Positions 10,680 through 23,400 are shown, numbered from the stretch's first letter. The stretch: 31,897 nt of DNA from Podaxis mareebaensis (GCA_018524725.1 JAEUWP010000398.1:1-31897), one strand, 5' to 3'. Notes: generated by a model not told the origin, from the sequence alone. Numbers and translations: made by a program.

Positions 10680-11630
10680 TCATAGACAAATTTGTGGATG
10701 CAGCAGAAGGGAGGAGCATTGGCTACCTTTTCGTCAGCTCCAAGGTCCTCATCTGTGGATCGGTCAAAAATATATGCACTCTGTCATAAATACAGGTATA
10801 CAGTGTTATCATGAGGTTCTTGGGGCCATAATTGACCTAGGGCATACTGAGGTTGATGTGCTGAGCACATCCAGCTAATCTAGAATGAATAAGGGTGGAA
10901 TTGCCTGCATGCTCACAACATCATACACCACTTGTGCATATCAGATATCCCTATCTAATCCTGGCTTGGATGCATACTACCCAAAGTGGCCTTGCACTCA
11001 ATACCCAATTGAACAGGTCGCCCATTCCAGGTCCTTCTCCTCCAAACCACTATGGTTCAAGAGCTCCCTCCTGGCTTCCTTGTCCTGTTCCTCCTCTATT
11101 ATGAGACCAGGGGTCATGTCATTGTTCTGGATCACATGAGCAAGCAGGAAAACTATCTCTCCCCAATCCTCAAGGGGCATGATATTCCATATTAATCTAC
11201 TGTACATGCCATGTTGTCTAAGCAGGAAATGGAGGTTAACACCCATGGCGATGTCCCCAGAGTACCTGCTATACTTTTCCAACCAGGTGCAAAGTTGAGG
11301 AAGACGGATGAGATAGCCAGCAAATTTGCCCATTGTGGAAACTAAAGGATGGGTGAGTTCATGTTGTCATCAAGAGTTTGTGCCACTCATGGACATCCCT
11401 GGATAAACAAGCAAAGACACAAGACATAGAAGCCAACAATGAGGACTGCAGCTGGATATAAGTGGGCTGTTTTTCCAGCACACCAAATGTGACTAAGAGT
11501 TTTGAAGGCGACAGAAGATGGAACAAGCAAAGGCAACAAGAGTAAACTGGTTTGTACCAGGTTTATAAGAGCATAGTCATGACAGAATGTTGTCTGACTT
11601 CTGGGTGACTGTCATAATTCAATGCTGAAC
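10680..11630. repeat. Direct repeat, copy 2 (about 0.95 kb)
   Basis: Matches 4384-5300 in the same orientation, from atagacaaatttgtgg to gggtgactgtcat. It contains an extra stretch near 11520-11575 absent from copy 1. Confidence 0.75.
10998..11509 (-). pseudogene. Membrane-protein-like gene fragment in direct repeat copy 2
   Basis: Relative of the fragment at 4705-5276. A hydrophobic block lies near 11509-11385 (PAAVLIVGFYVLCLCLF) and a 111-residue block at 11333-10998 begins MGKFAGYLIRLPQL with NNDMTPGLI and EEEQDKEARREL. The upstream part is shifted out of frame compared with copy 1 by the extra stretch near 11520-11575. No family recognised. Confidence 0.35.
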
Positions 11631-13029
11631 AAAGGGCTTCAAGGCACTTTGTCATTGACTGGGAGTACAATAGTTCTCCCATCTAACCTCTTCAAGCACA
11701 ACTTCCAACCAGAGGCATTATCCCAGAAGGACATTTGTAAGATCTACTTCTGGCCATTCTCTATATATTCCTCTCTTCCCAGCATCATTATAACATCCTC
11801 GTAATCACTGATGACCCCTATGTCACAGTTAATAGCATTGCCCCCAAAATGTGTCCCAAACATAGACATCCCCAAGGAATTTATGGCCCATTAAAGCCTT
11901 CACTTCAAGTCACTATTTCTAGTTGACGTTTTCCATACCTTACATGCACACACTTCAGTGGGAGACTCATGGAATGGGATGCTCCATCACATTGGGTGCA
12001 TGGTAACATTTGGGAATATGAATGTGGCATAGGATAGAGGAATTTGTTAGCCATACAAGGTGGGGTTTAGTTTTGATAAATTGTTGAAGCTGCCATTAAC
12101 TGATCCCCACTTGGTGTCTGCTGTGCAAGAACCTTCTGCCCCATGTGATCAACCACTAGCAAACCAGCCCACGAATCTCCGTTGTCAGGAAGATCAGTAT
12201 ACTTCTACTGGAATGAAAGGAGTAAGGATGTAGTGGTAAAAGAGAGTATTTTAATGACAGGCTATCCTGGAGCCATGTATGTACTAGGCTGAGCACCGAT
12301 TCAGATGTTAGTGTATATTCTAGGTGATGGACACCAATGACTGATGTTTGGATACCCTGCTGAGCTTATTGCAAACATGACAACACAATGTTACAGCAAG
12401 TGGTGGAAATTGCTACACTTACTCCAAGGCAGTAGTGATTAACATCAGGTAATTGGTTTAAAAATACTCCTGGGTAGATCTCTACCTTTTAGAGCATATT
12501 TGCAAGCTGTTTTCAGCGAGATTCTGGAAGTGGAGCAAATCAGTTTCAATTCAGTTTCCACTGAAAACTCACTGAAAGCAGGGTTGTGAATGTGCCCTAT
12601 TACCAGAATGTAGACTGCAGACCATTTCCTTCAATCAACCGATCTGTGTGTATTTATAGCATCCATAATTCAAAACAGTTGCCTCCTCTACCTGATGGGC
12701 TGCGTCCCAGAATTGGCCCATATAAAAATATCCCTTTTCCTAACTGTTAATAGTTGAGATGAGGTTAGAACCAACTGCAGTGACTTTGTGGTGTAATACT
12801 TCATGACATATATCAGGTGCATCAAAATGGCAGTGAATCCTCCTGGACTCCATGGCTCACACTGGTAAGTATAAGTATGGAGCACTCTGTTTGAGGTTCA
12901 TGGACATGTCCAATGTGGTTCTTTACTGCAGTCACTCTATTCTCATCTATAAGCTACTCATGGGGGTTTCCTCTGGTAGCAGGCAGCCCTGGCCAGTCTG
13001 CAACCAGCATTGAATCACAAGAGAGTCGT
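11631..13029. other. Stretch without a recognisable gene
   Basis: Only short, low-information open frames occur, and no repeat, tRNA or known domain was recognised. It separates the repeat-rich region from the tandem membrane-protein genes. Confidence 0.4.
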
Positions 13030-13743
13030 CATACCTTGGAACAAATAATCTGGAGCTGCTTCGCAACAATATTTGCCTGCATGTGGATTGCAGTCCATCC
13101 CAGTGTCCCCAATAAACTGACAAGTTCAAGATGGCCACCTCTTAAGAGGTGTGCCATCATGATGGCAAGTGCAATTGTCACACCAGAGTTTATGGTCCTC
13201 TGGGCAATTAGAGAAAAGTTGATTGCAGTAAAGATCATCAAAGAATACAACAGAAGGCTTCATATGTCTCATCATGGGTTTCTTTTCATTCTGTGATGCA
13301 ACTACACATTGATTGACATCCATCTAGGTGAGGTGAGGAGGCTGAATCACCTGCAGGGGCAGGCGTGGACACTCACTCATGGGTTCTTCCTCTTGATGAA
13401 TGGGTTTGTCCTCTATAATGACAATGGGGATCCAATGGGACCCCTCATCCCCGCCATTCTCTTCCATGAACTGGACAGCAGTGAGATAGGCCTCCCAATC
13501 ACAGTGTCCAAGGAAGAGATACAAGACAAGAGTAAAGGGGACTTCTTCACAAAGCTGATAGTTGTCACACAAACAACCTGGTTTACAATTCAATGCTTTA
13601 GTTGCACAGCCACAGGCCTTCCGTTGATGGCACTGGAAGTTGTCACGCTCACATTTGCAATGTTGAATGGCTTTACCTATGCCATGTGGTGGCACAAACC
13701 CCAAAATGTTGATGTTTCTGTGCCTGTCATCCTGAGCCCTTGA
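13030..13743 (+). pseudogene. Truncated member of the tandem multi-pass membrane protein family
   Basis: The first block (13030-13295) encodes a relative of the N-terminal exon of the two intact downstream genes (IIWSCFATIFACMWIAVHPS; APE-like TPEFMVLWAI). The second (from about 13330) matches the second exon (WTLTHGFFLLMNGFVLYN; DKSKGDF; MWWHKPQNV). A stop at 13741-13743 falls where intact relatives continue VLKPK, so the C-terminal 150 or so residues are missing. The intron junction has also lost a frame-preserving splice pair. Decayed first copy of the tandem family. Confidence 0.72.
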
Positions 13744-13841
13744 CTCCAAGCCCAGGTGTCCCGATTGCTAGCAGTGAATGGCTCTGAGGCACTGCCAATG
13801 AATGCTAAAATATGTGACAATGGTCCTCTTAATGAGGTTAT

Positions 13842-14377
13842 TCACCCCCCATTTTGCTTCATATCCAAGATGCATGAAATGGTGCGAAAGTGAGATGGAA
13901 TGCCCAGCTTCTTAGGATCCTTTTTCCAAGCATTCATGTTTCCTTTCAACATGACTGGAGATGCACACCTACTCTCCAAATTGCCATCATCTTCCAATTT
14001 CACTGCCACATCCCATGAGCTGCTAGTCTTGTCAAGCTGATTTGCCCTCACAGTCATGTTTGATGGGCTGCACCTCCTTTGGTTGGCTTGCTTCGGATCT
14101 AGCACAGAGGCTCATTTGTGGTGTGTCTCAGCTGCTTTGTGCTCACTGATGTCCTTGGTATGGCTTCTTACCAGCCTCCTCCATCACTTTTGCACATGTC
14201 AATCATGGCGACCCAGTACCAGTGTTTGAGTATATTGGAAGATGTTACCTTTTTCTCTGTTGTTGCTTCCAGCATATTTTTTTGCATGGCTTGTATTATT
14301 TGTTGTAGCTTTATCTTCTCTTCATTCCCTTCCCTCGGGGGCATTCGTGGATGTTGGATGGAGCAAATACATACCAC
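13842..14377 (-). pseudogene. Possible decayed gene of unknown function
   Basis: On the minus strand a charged segment (14377-14168, containing NEEKIKLQQIIQAMQKN and ILKHWYWVAMIDMCK) is followed by a possible intron (gtaaga...catcag) and a second segment to 13842 with SSSWDVAVKLEDDG. A single TGA near 14120 interrupts the second segment. The composition is protein-like rather than random, but no family is recognised and the model is weak. Confidence 0.3.
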
Positions 14378-14400
14378 ACCTCCACTAGTTTAGTTTTCTG

Positions 14401-15868
14401 GACTTCACTTAGGGATTGAGAATGAGATAAGGACTACATATGGGCATTGGCACCCAGTAAAGCTATCAGAATCCCAAAAACGAATTGTTAGTGCTCAGGA
14501 GAGTCGAGACATGCACGAGTGGCAGTTGGTAATATCGCATACATATCCTGTGATGAGCGTAAAGCTGTTCGGTTTGCCATTTTTGTTCTCCACATTTAGA
14601 CGCCCGTTCACTCAGTGGGAGTGCTTAAAGTAAACTTAGTAAAGACATTGCCCCAAGCCCAAACCATATCAACATTGCTAATTTGATTAATGAACTCAAC
14701 AACACATCAGAAGTCTTCAGTCAATGGTTGCAGTGGGGGTCTTACCTTTCATTCACGGCCTTGAGGACATAGTCATTGCTAAAGGAGGAATCAACATGAG
14801 TCTAATTAGTTTGCAGCCTGGTTAGTTGGCAGACTGTTTGGAATCGTCCACGTCAAATGTTGATCCACATATGGGATTGATTGAATGATGGAATAGAGAC
14901 CTCAGATGTATGAAGCATTCATGAGGAACAGGATCCAAGGCATTCCATCATTAACTCCATTCTCCAACTTATTTCTGTCTCTTGACCAATGACCAGATTA
15001 CTCAGAATTGATGCCTTCATGTGTGAACATGCTCGGGGCGATCTACTTGCAGGATTTCACAGTGATAGATCAAAATCACTTGTTTCAGGTTTTTCTGTTT
15101 TTCGTCTCGGACGCATTGCAGAGCCAGGCCTAGGAAAATGTGTGCTGCATCAGGTGGATGTTGTTACGAGTGTGGTGACACAACCTGAAGTCCTATGTGG
15201 CTCCTAAAAGGACCCGTAGTTGGCAGTGATACAGCTTATACTAATTGTTCTACTAGGGGCTTGCAGAGGTCCGTATTGCTCCCCTCGAGTGCTATGCTTT
15301 ATTGATGATTAGACAACATCTGAGAAGAGGAATGTGCCATTGAGAAGGTCCGTTTTGTGGTCCAGGCCATCATGGCCTGAGTGGCTATTCCAGGCCATCA
15401 TGGCCCGAGTGGCTATTCCAGGCCATCATGGCCCGAGTGGCTATTCCAGGCCATCATGGCCCAAGTGGCTATTCCAGGCCATCATGGCCCGAGTGGCTAT
15501 TCCAGGCCATGAATAAACCACAGCCAAGATGTTATGGTGATTTCCAAAGCCCTTAACATCCCATTCGTGATGCAACAATCAATTGTCCCAGAGAGCATCA
15601 TAGCTGAAAGGCATCTGGCTAGTAGTTTAGGGGGGTCCTAGGATGGAGGTGATCTTTGGCGTGGTTACTGTAACAACAAGATATATGCATTTCTCAGTGA
15701 AACTAGAATTTCATCAAAATCATGATAGCCAAATGCCTGCTATGCCTGACTTGAATAGTCTACTGTTGCTGAGCTCAAATATCAAGCGATCGAACCATAG
15801 AGGTTCCTGTCAATACTCTCCCTTAACCATAACCTTCAAGTTTCGACTCGCTCGGCTCCCTACCAGAG
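14401..15868. other. Intergenic region upstream of the first intact membrane protein gene
   Basis: Apart from the 28-bp minisatellite and the start of the segmental duplication, no gene or RNA was recognised. The stretch just before the next gene (15800-15868) is alignable with the 5' flank of its paralogue and probably contains the promoter. Confidence 0.4.
15365..15510. repeat. 28-bp minisatellite, six copies
   Basis: Copies of ggccatcatggcccgagtgg plus ctattcca start at 15365, 15393, 15421, 15449, 15477 and 15505 (last partial), exactly 28 bp apart with only single-base differences. Each full copy contains GGCC-N5-GGCC, a near palindrome. The paralogous position in the second duplication unit (about 17940-17970) has one degenerate copy only. 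Confidence 0.93.
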
Positions 15869-17193
15869 ATGTCAGGGGAACGCAGCCTACCCGAAATTAT
15901 ATGGAGCTGCCTTGCCACAATCTTCGCTTGTACATGGGTTGCTGCTCATCCAGGTGTGCCACTACCCAGCCACGACACAGAGCCAAAATGGTACCGATTT
16001 AAGAAGCGGGCTATATTAGTGGCCAGTGCAATATTTGCACCCGAGCTCATGGTCCTCTTGGCTATTGTAGAAAGACTGGAAGCAGGAAAGATTGTGAAGG
16101 AGTATAATAAGTTGTATGATATTGGTGAGGAATATCAGGCTTTAAGTGTGATAGCCAATTGACCTAGTGAGTAACAGAGACTTCAAAGTCAGCAGCACCC
16201 ACATGTGGGCAGAAATGGACACTCACCCACGGATTCTTTCTTCTCATGGACGGTTTTGTACTCCATAATGAAAAAGGCGATCTTATGGGCCCACTCACTC
16301 CTACCTTCCTTCTCCAGGCGTTGGAGACTGGCGAGATTGATTTCCCAATGAAAATATCAGAGGGGGAGATAGAAGACAAAAGCAAAGGCGATTTCCTCAC
16401 AAAACTAGTTGTTGTCTCTCAAACAACCTGGTTCGTCGTACAATGTATTGGGCGTACAGCCTCAATGCTCCCTTTAACAGAGCTAGAGGTCACTACCCTT
16501 GCATTCGCAATGTTGAATGTCATAACCTACGTGGTGTGGTGGCACAAACCACAGAACGTCAACCTCCCAATACCTGTTGTCTTGAAGCCGAAGTTCTTCA
16601 ATCAGTCATCTCCGCTTGCAGAGGGTGACACCGGTAGTCCACTACGTCCGTTCTGCATCAAAACCTGTGTGCGAAAAAATTGTAGGGAGGAAGGGCGGGG
16701 TGGATTTCTAGAATTTTTCTTCTGGTGTTCGTCATATCCTTTTATCGCGAATAGCATGGGCCACAACCTTCCAAGCCAAATAGGAGCGCCATGTGGTCTC
16801 TGCCAGTATCGTGGACTGATACTTTGTGCATCTCTTTCTGCAATTGCAGTGGTGTTCGGTGGTTTCCATCTGTTCTCCTGGTCAAACGAATTCCCGTCTT
16901 TTGTTGAAGGACTTTTATGGCGTTTGTCCGCAGTTGTCTACACAGTTGTACCAGTGACTTGGGTACTGCTATTTACTTTTCATTACTTAAGGTCGACTGC
17001 ACATCGGGCCCCGCAGCATCAGGATAGTCCTGTTCTCCAAGCTCGGTGGATACAGTTCATTTTGATTTTTCTCCCTGGATACTTCTTCGCTCGTTTCACC
17101 TTAATCGCTATAGCTTTTTCTTCCCTTCGTGCTCCTCCAGCCGGTGTATTTCAGATTGTTGAATGGAGTAGATTCATGCCACATTTCCAATAG
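15869..17193 (+). CDS. Multi-pass membrane protein of a fungal tandem family, copy 2, 424 aa
   Basis: Exon 1 is 15869-16145 and exon 2 16196-17193, with a 50-nt intron (donor GTGTGA, acceptor cagcag). This junction restores the same frame and residues as in the paralogue (TPTCGQKWTLTHGFF here). Recognisable blocks are LPEIIWSCLATIFACTW near the N-terminus, WTLTHGFFLLMDGF after the junction, EDKSKGDFLTKL with QTTWFVVQCI, VWWHKPQNVNLPIPV, a central hydrophobic region (SAIAVVFGGFHLFSWS) and a C-terminal ARFTLIAIAFSSLR...MPHFQ. Several hydrophobic segments suggest an integral membrane protein. I recall similar uncharacterised proteins in many Agaricomycetes, often in multiple copies, but no function. 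Shared synteny with the next gene shows local duplication. Confidence 0.85.
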
Positions 17194-17569
17194 ATGCCCG
17201 CTTCTCGCTTTTGATTAATTAAAGCATCAAACAGTGATATTAGTTCGTGACACCCTCCAGAGTCGTGAGAAGGTGGGAGCATGTATTTGAGCTGCGCCCA
17301 TTCGAGCCATCCGGTCAGGTAAAGTTGTATGATTACTCACAGTGCAGAGAGCTTCATGTGGTGAGTTGGGTACAGAGATGTGCTGAACAGTCCCCAGCTG
17401 ACCCTTGATGCATTCTTATAGCCGAGGTCGGTGAATTCAAACTTAACCGACTTGTAAACAAGTGATGTGTTCCCTGTGGGCTCAGTCAAATGCCAAGTCT
17501 ATGCTTTGATTTACGGTTGTCAAGGTTCCTCCGACTCGGCCCCAGACGGCGAGTACTGATCCTTTATCT

Positions 17570-20011
17570 TCCATCAGATAGCACGGTGAATTGATACCTT
17601 CATGAGCGGACATGCTTGAGGCGGCCTATTCACGGGTTTCAAGGTGATCGACCAAAGCATCTCGCTTTGAGTTCTTCTGTTTTTGCTTCGGATGTAGTAC
17701 AGAGCCGACTGAGAACAATGGGATTTGCATCGGGTGGGCGTTGCCACATATCTCACAACATGAAGTCCAGTATGTGGCTTTTAAAGTACTGGTGGTTAGC
17801 AGTGATACAATCCATGCCAACTGTTCTGCTAGGAACTTAGAGAGGTCTATGTGGATCCTGCAGAGAGCCGTATATTTCCTTATTGGTGTCAAAATACAAG
17901 ATGAGGGCACTTGCTATTAGGAAGATCTGTTGTTTGACTCCAGGCCACCATTAGGCATTGGGATACTAAATGCGTTACGGTCGTATATGGACGAATGTTG
18001 ATAGGCAGCTTCGGATAACGTCGTGAAGTGTCCGTGCCTGAGTGCACTATGCAGGAGCTAGGAGGGTGTATCCAGGAGAAAATTGTGCGTCCTTTGTCAG
18101 ATTGACTGGCTTGAAAGGCGTTGTAGTCTTAGGGGAAATATTTGACAGCTGTCGCAATTGACGACGGGTTGGTCATGACGCATGATGTGCGAGTGTGATC
18201 ATATCAAGCTATGACTAAACAGTGTCTGATATATTACGGTGAACCCCAAAGCCCTCAGCGTCCAACATGATGCAACGATCAATTGTCCTAGAGAGCATCA
18301 ACAGGTAGAGGCGTCCAGGTAATAGTCTAGTGGAGTCCTGGTATAGAGGTGATTTTTGCCGTGGCCATGAGTCACAGCAGCAATGCCATCCGAGCCCGCG
18401 ACTCATCCCGAAGTTAGAGTTTAATCAAGATCATGATAACTATGCCTGACTTATGGGATTTTGTGTCACTGAGCTTGACTAACATAGTATCAACCGGTTG
18501 AGGTTCCTGACAGCACTCTCCCTCGACTACAACACTCGAATTTCGCATTCCTCAACTTCCATAATACTCCGAAAATGCCAACTCTGGAGGATTGCTTGCA
18601 CCATCGCACCCTACCCGAAATTATATGGAGTTGCCTTGCCACGATCTTCGCTTGTACATGGGTTGCAGTCCATCCGAGTGTACCTCTGCCTACTCACGAC
18701 TCGGAGTCAACATGGCACCAACTCGGGAGACGGGCCGCGTTGATGACCAGTGCAATAATTGCGCCGGAGTTTATGGTCCTTTGGGCTATTGGGGAGAGAC
18801 TTACAGCAGCAAAGATTGTGGAGGAATATAATAGGCTGTATGACATTAGTGAGAAACATCAGGCTTTCAGTATCATAGTGAGTTAACCGGTGATGAACAG
18901 AGCAATCGGAGTCAACAGCTCCCGCGGGTGGGCGGAAGTGGACACTCACTCACGGCTTTTTTCTTCTCATGAATGGGTTCATGCTCCACAATGAGAAAGG
19001 AGATCCCATAGGCCCTCTGACATCTGCGGTCCTTTTTCAAGCGTCGGATGCAAACGAACTTGAGTTCCCGTTGATAATATCAGGGCGGGAAATAGAGGAC
19101 AAAAGCAAAGGTGATTTCCTCACGAAGCTAGTAGTCGTTTCTCAAACGACCTGGTTCGTCATACAGTGTATTGGACGCACAGGGGCAGGACTCCCCTTGA
19201 CAGAGTTGGAGGTTACCACCCTTGCGTTCGCACTATTAAATGTCATAACATACGTGCTCTGGTGGTATAAGCCGCAGAACGTCAACCTTCCGATACCTGT
19301 TGTCCTGAAACCAAAGTCCCTTATTCCGCCACCACGGCTTGGGGAGGGAATCAACACCAGGGAATCACAGCATCCGTCCTGCCTCATAAGTCACTTGCGG
19401 GAGCTGCACAGTGGGGCGAGAGGGTGGGCCGGGTTTCTGGGACTTTTCCTCCAATGTTTAACATACCCTTTGATCTCTAATGACGTGGATCACCACTTTC
19501 CGGGCCGGCTAACACAGTCATATGGTATCCGCCGATCTCCTGCAATGATCCTTTGGGTATCTTTGTCTGTGACTGCGATGGTGTTTGGTGGTTTCCATTT
19601 ATTTTCCTGGTCGGGCGTCTTTCCGTCTGCTGCTGAAAGGCTTCTGTGGCGTTTATTTGCTATTCTCTACACATTCATACCAGTGACTTGGATACCACTG
19701 GTTCTTATTAATTCCTTCGTTTGGATGGCACGCCAGCCCTTGCAGCCTCAGGATAGTACTGTTCTCCAAGTAAGGTGGACGCAGTTTGTCCTGATTTTGG
19801 TCCCTGGATATTTCCTCGCTCGTTTCGTGTTGATCGCTATAGCCTTTTCTTCCCTTCGCGCCCTTCCAACAGACGCATTGTTGACTTTTGAATGGAGTAG
19901 ATTCATGCCACATTTCCAGTAGATGCCTGCTCTCGCTTTTGATTAATCTAAACATCAAACAGTGACGTTAGCTCGTGGCACCCTCCAGAGTCGTGAGAAG
20001 GCGGAAGCATG
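17570..20011. repeat. Segmental duplication, unit 2
   Basis: Second unit of the duplication described for 14990-17283, about 2.4 kb, carrying the third membrane protein gene and matching 5' and 3' flanks. Confidence 0.75.
18575..19922 (+). CDS. Multi-pass membrane protein of a fungal tandem family, copy 3, 432 aa
   Basis: Exon 1 is 18575-18869 and exon 2 18919-19922 with a 49-nt intron (donor GTATCA, acceptor caacag). The junction reads TPAGGRKWTLTHGFF, matching the neighbour. The first in-frame ATG gives MPTLEDCLHHRTLPEIIWS. Conserved blocks are as in copy 2: IFACTWVAVHPSVP, IAPEFMVLWAIGERL, DKSKGDFLTKLVVVSQTTWF, LWWYKPQNVNLPIPV, FGGFHLFSWSGVF and a C-terminal ARFVLIAIAFSSLRALP...MPHFQ. The two copies are highly similar in the first three quarters and diverge most around the hydrophilic loop after VLKPK. 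Intact frame and conserved splice sites suggest it is functional. Function unknown. Confidence 0.87.
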
Positions 20012-20480
20012 CACTCGAGCTGCGCCGGCGCCGTTGACTGCATCGTCTACAATATATGATTGTCAGTTGACGATTAGACAGGGCTCGATGTGCAGCAGTA
20101 GCCATGTTCTGAACATTCCATTGTTGCGCACTTAGTACATTGTCTGTGAAGTATCCCCATCCAGAACCCTAACCTGATGCGGTAGTGAGCGCCCGACTGG
20201 CACCAGGGGAACAGCCTCTGGTGCAGTGCTACGCCCCTGTTCAACCACCACTTGTCATTCAACCATTCCACCGTCTGCCCCGGAAACACTGTGTCTTCGT
20301 CGCGATACCTGCTAAGAAGTATGTATAATGCCGGAATCGACTATCACGCGACACTCATGCTTGAACACCAAGGTTTTCATACGAGCTAGAAGTGGAACGT
20401 GTAGGCGCTTCCAGCAACGTCATCTCAACAGCATGCTTATGCCTCCCATTCAAGGTTAATAGCCTGGCTCGTGTGCAGAT
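19923..20480. other. Intergenic region
   Basis: Begins with the duplicated 3' flank of the membrane gene. The remainder has no recognisable gene. The last part presumably holds the promoter of the coiled-coil protein gene. Confidence 0.4.
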
Positions 20481-23400
20481 ATGTCTGCAAACGAGTACTA
20501 CAAGTCAGCTCCAGGCCAAGAGTGCGTTCGGCACCGCTTCATCAACACGCCACAACATACCCTAACTAAATGACTCCAGGTTCCAATCCCCAGATTCATT
20601 CTGGAAGGTGGACCCGCCTGCGTCCTCGACCAATACTCACTCTCCTCCATTGCATGTCCCCCCACCAAAAGGCGCTCATGGGAATGGAATCTCTCAAGAC
20701 CCCAATTTCTCATTAACCAACTTTCCGCCAACCTACGACTCTACGGCGTCCCCGACGAAGCCTATACCCATCCCTCCTCCTCGCGACGCGATACCCGTGC
20801 CACCGCCCAACGCACAACCAAAAGGTCACGCCCAGTCTCCGCCAGCTCCTGGAAGCGCCGGAAGCTGTGTCACGGACGAGAGTGACGACAGTCTCGTTCA
20901 CATTCGCCTTCCTGGCGGTAACGCCACCAGGTCCCATCATCGCTCAGACAGTCTGAGTCTCACCCAAAGCAATCTCCAGCACCATAATGATCTCAGCAGT
21001 GGCATGGTTTCTTCCATGCGCGATTATGGATTGAGTTCCAATCGCAAGCGCCTCCGCGGAAAGGAACTCGCGACGCATTCCAAGGACACTCTCATCCAGA
21101 TGCTTATCAGACAGGAGCACCAATCCGATGAAGGTCGGAAGTTGTTGCGCAACGCGTTGGACAAATTGGAGCAGTACAAACTAGATTTGTTGGAAGCCAA
21201 CAATCATTGCAGGAGATTGGAGAGAGCGTGTCAGAAGTTGACAGACGAACGGATGTTGATGCATACGCAGGTGACCGAGGCGGTGGGGAAAGCTCAGCAA
21301 CAGGCTTTGGCCGCTCAACAAGAGCTGTCAATTTACAAGCTCAGACTGGAACACGCTGAACAAGCCCTGTGCGTTTCCTTTTCTCCCTTGTGCGACCTTT
21401 CGCTCATCATCCTCACGTCTTTCTCAGGGCAAACGCAAACGCAGACCTACGAGAGGCGAGACTCCAACGTGAAGCAGCCAGAACTGAAGCAGAACTTGCA
21501 CGCAACGAAGCACGCCGAATCCGAGAAGAGGGCAACATGCGTGAGGCGCGCGAACAAGGTCGAAAGCAGGGTTTCGAAGAAGGCGTATCGCAAGGACGCA
21601 TCCTCGGTATCTCCCAAGCCGGGAGCCCCGCTCCTCGACAGATCACCCAGGCTGGTGAGCCGACTAACACAAATGTGGTTAATACCACTGCCAACACCAT
21701 GGATCTAGGTGCTAACGAAACCTCAATTGTCGCCGATGGGTCATCATCATCACGCGTCAACCGGAGCTCCTCTGATTCCCCACGTGGGCAACGGATTTCT
21801 AGAGCTGATTTCGAAGAAGCCGTTGAACGCGTTCGTAGAGAAACAGAAGTACGCCTGCAACGCGAGCTTGATCAGCAACTGAACGAGGAACGCGAACGGT
21901 TGAAGGCTATCAGTTTGCGGCATGAACAATGGGAACGAGAGTGGCTGGAGGAGAGAGAGAAGATAAAAAAATCAGTAGAGGAGAGAGAGAGACAGAGAGC
22001 TACAGAGATACAGGCTGAAACTGAGAGGCTGAAGCGTTTGGAAGATCAGATGGCCGAGGAGAGGAGAGCGGTGCAGGCGAGGTTGAGAGAGTTGGAGATG
22101 GAAAGAGAAAGAGAAAGGGAGTTGAGGGAGAGGGAGCAGAGAGAACGGCAAAGGGAGCGCGAGGAACGAGAAAGGGAGCGGATGAAGGAGGAAGAAAGAC
22201 TTGAACGCGAGAGGAATCGAGTAGAGAGGGAAAGGGAGCGGGAGAGACTGGCTATGCTTGAGAGAGACCGAGAACGGGATCGCGCTGTTACCGAAGCGAC
22301 TGCTCAAGCGGCGGCGGCGGCGGCGAATGCGAATGCCACCGCTAATGCAAATACAACCCGCCCAACATCTGAAACCTCCGCCTCGGGATCGGAAAATGAG
22401 CGCTCGAGCCTTCGCTCATATCTCCGCACATCTGATAGTCCCATCCCACCACTTCCGTATATTCCTATGCCACGCCCACCTTTTGACATGCCGACGCCGA
22501 TGACCGCCCAACCGCCAGTGACCATCCCGGCCACTGTCTCCATGCCCGAACCCACCATCAATCCTATAATCAATACACGTCCATCTTCTCGCTCAGCCGT
22601 CCAACCGAGCCTCCCAACGACAGTGCCTGCGCGACAGAAACGAAACCGTCGCTCCTCCATAGACTCCCAATCCTCAATGTCCACAGTAGCAGGCACATTT
22701 GAATCACTAGTCTCTTTCCCACATGCTGTGTCTGGCCGCGCATCTTCTTCTGGGTCCACGCGTGCAATCCCAGGTGTTGCTGGAAGTACCGGATCAAATG
22801 GTCGTCCACCGTCAACCTCAACGTCCCGAACTGGAATGTATACCCGCCCACACATGAGCTCGGGGTCTGCTAGTGCGGGTCCTTATAGCAGTCTTGTTGC
22901 CAGAGACGCCCTGAGTGATATACCCGAAGACGCGAGCGTTAGGGATCTCTCGCCCGACCTGTCTAGTAACCACTCAGGGCGTGGATATGTACCTGCGCCG
23001 GTTGTCCCGCCTCCGCCTGTACTTTCGGTGTCTGGGGCAGCGCCTTCGACTTCCTCACAACGTGGACGAGGAGAACAACCACCCAGTTGGTTGACCAACC
23101 CTCCGCCAGACCCAACGCAGGGCCAGCAACCGGTCGTGCCTAGTATCCGTGTTGATGCTGAGGGATGGAGGACCAATGAGAGGACTGAACCACAACCAGT
23201 GAGTACCTGCTGTGCTCGCCCTAGAGCTTGGATGGCTGATGACCTGCCTAGGATGGACGCTATATGCCAACTGCGGCCCAGCCTATGAATATGAACTACC
23301 TCAATCCGCAGTACCAACCCGGCGGGTCCTCAAACTTGCATCGGTCGGATAGCACAAATAGCGCCCGACCTTCTATCAGAAGCAATTCTTCTTATGAATT

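Larger units (their letters stand above)
14990..17283. repeat. Segmental duplication, unit 1
   Basis: Matches 17570-20011 in the same orientation. Both units begin with related non-coding sequence (attgatgccttcatg / attgataccttcatg), include the membrane protein gene, and end in a nearly identical 3' flank (accctccagagtcgtgagaa). Divergence is moderate in non-coding parts. Confidence 0.75.

Noticed and set aside
13324..13749. Minus-strand 141-aa open frame
   Set aside because: It is antisense to the second block of the membrane protein pseudogene, which matches its paralogues on the plus strand.
21972..22855. Long minus-strand open frames opposite the coiled-coil gene
   Set aside because: They arise from the biased codons of the Glu/Arg- and Ser/Pro-rich plus-strand exon, with no independent motif.
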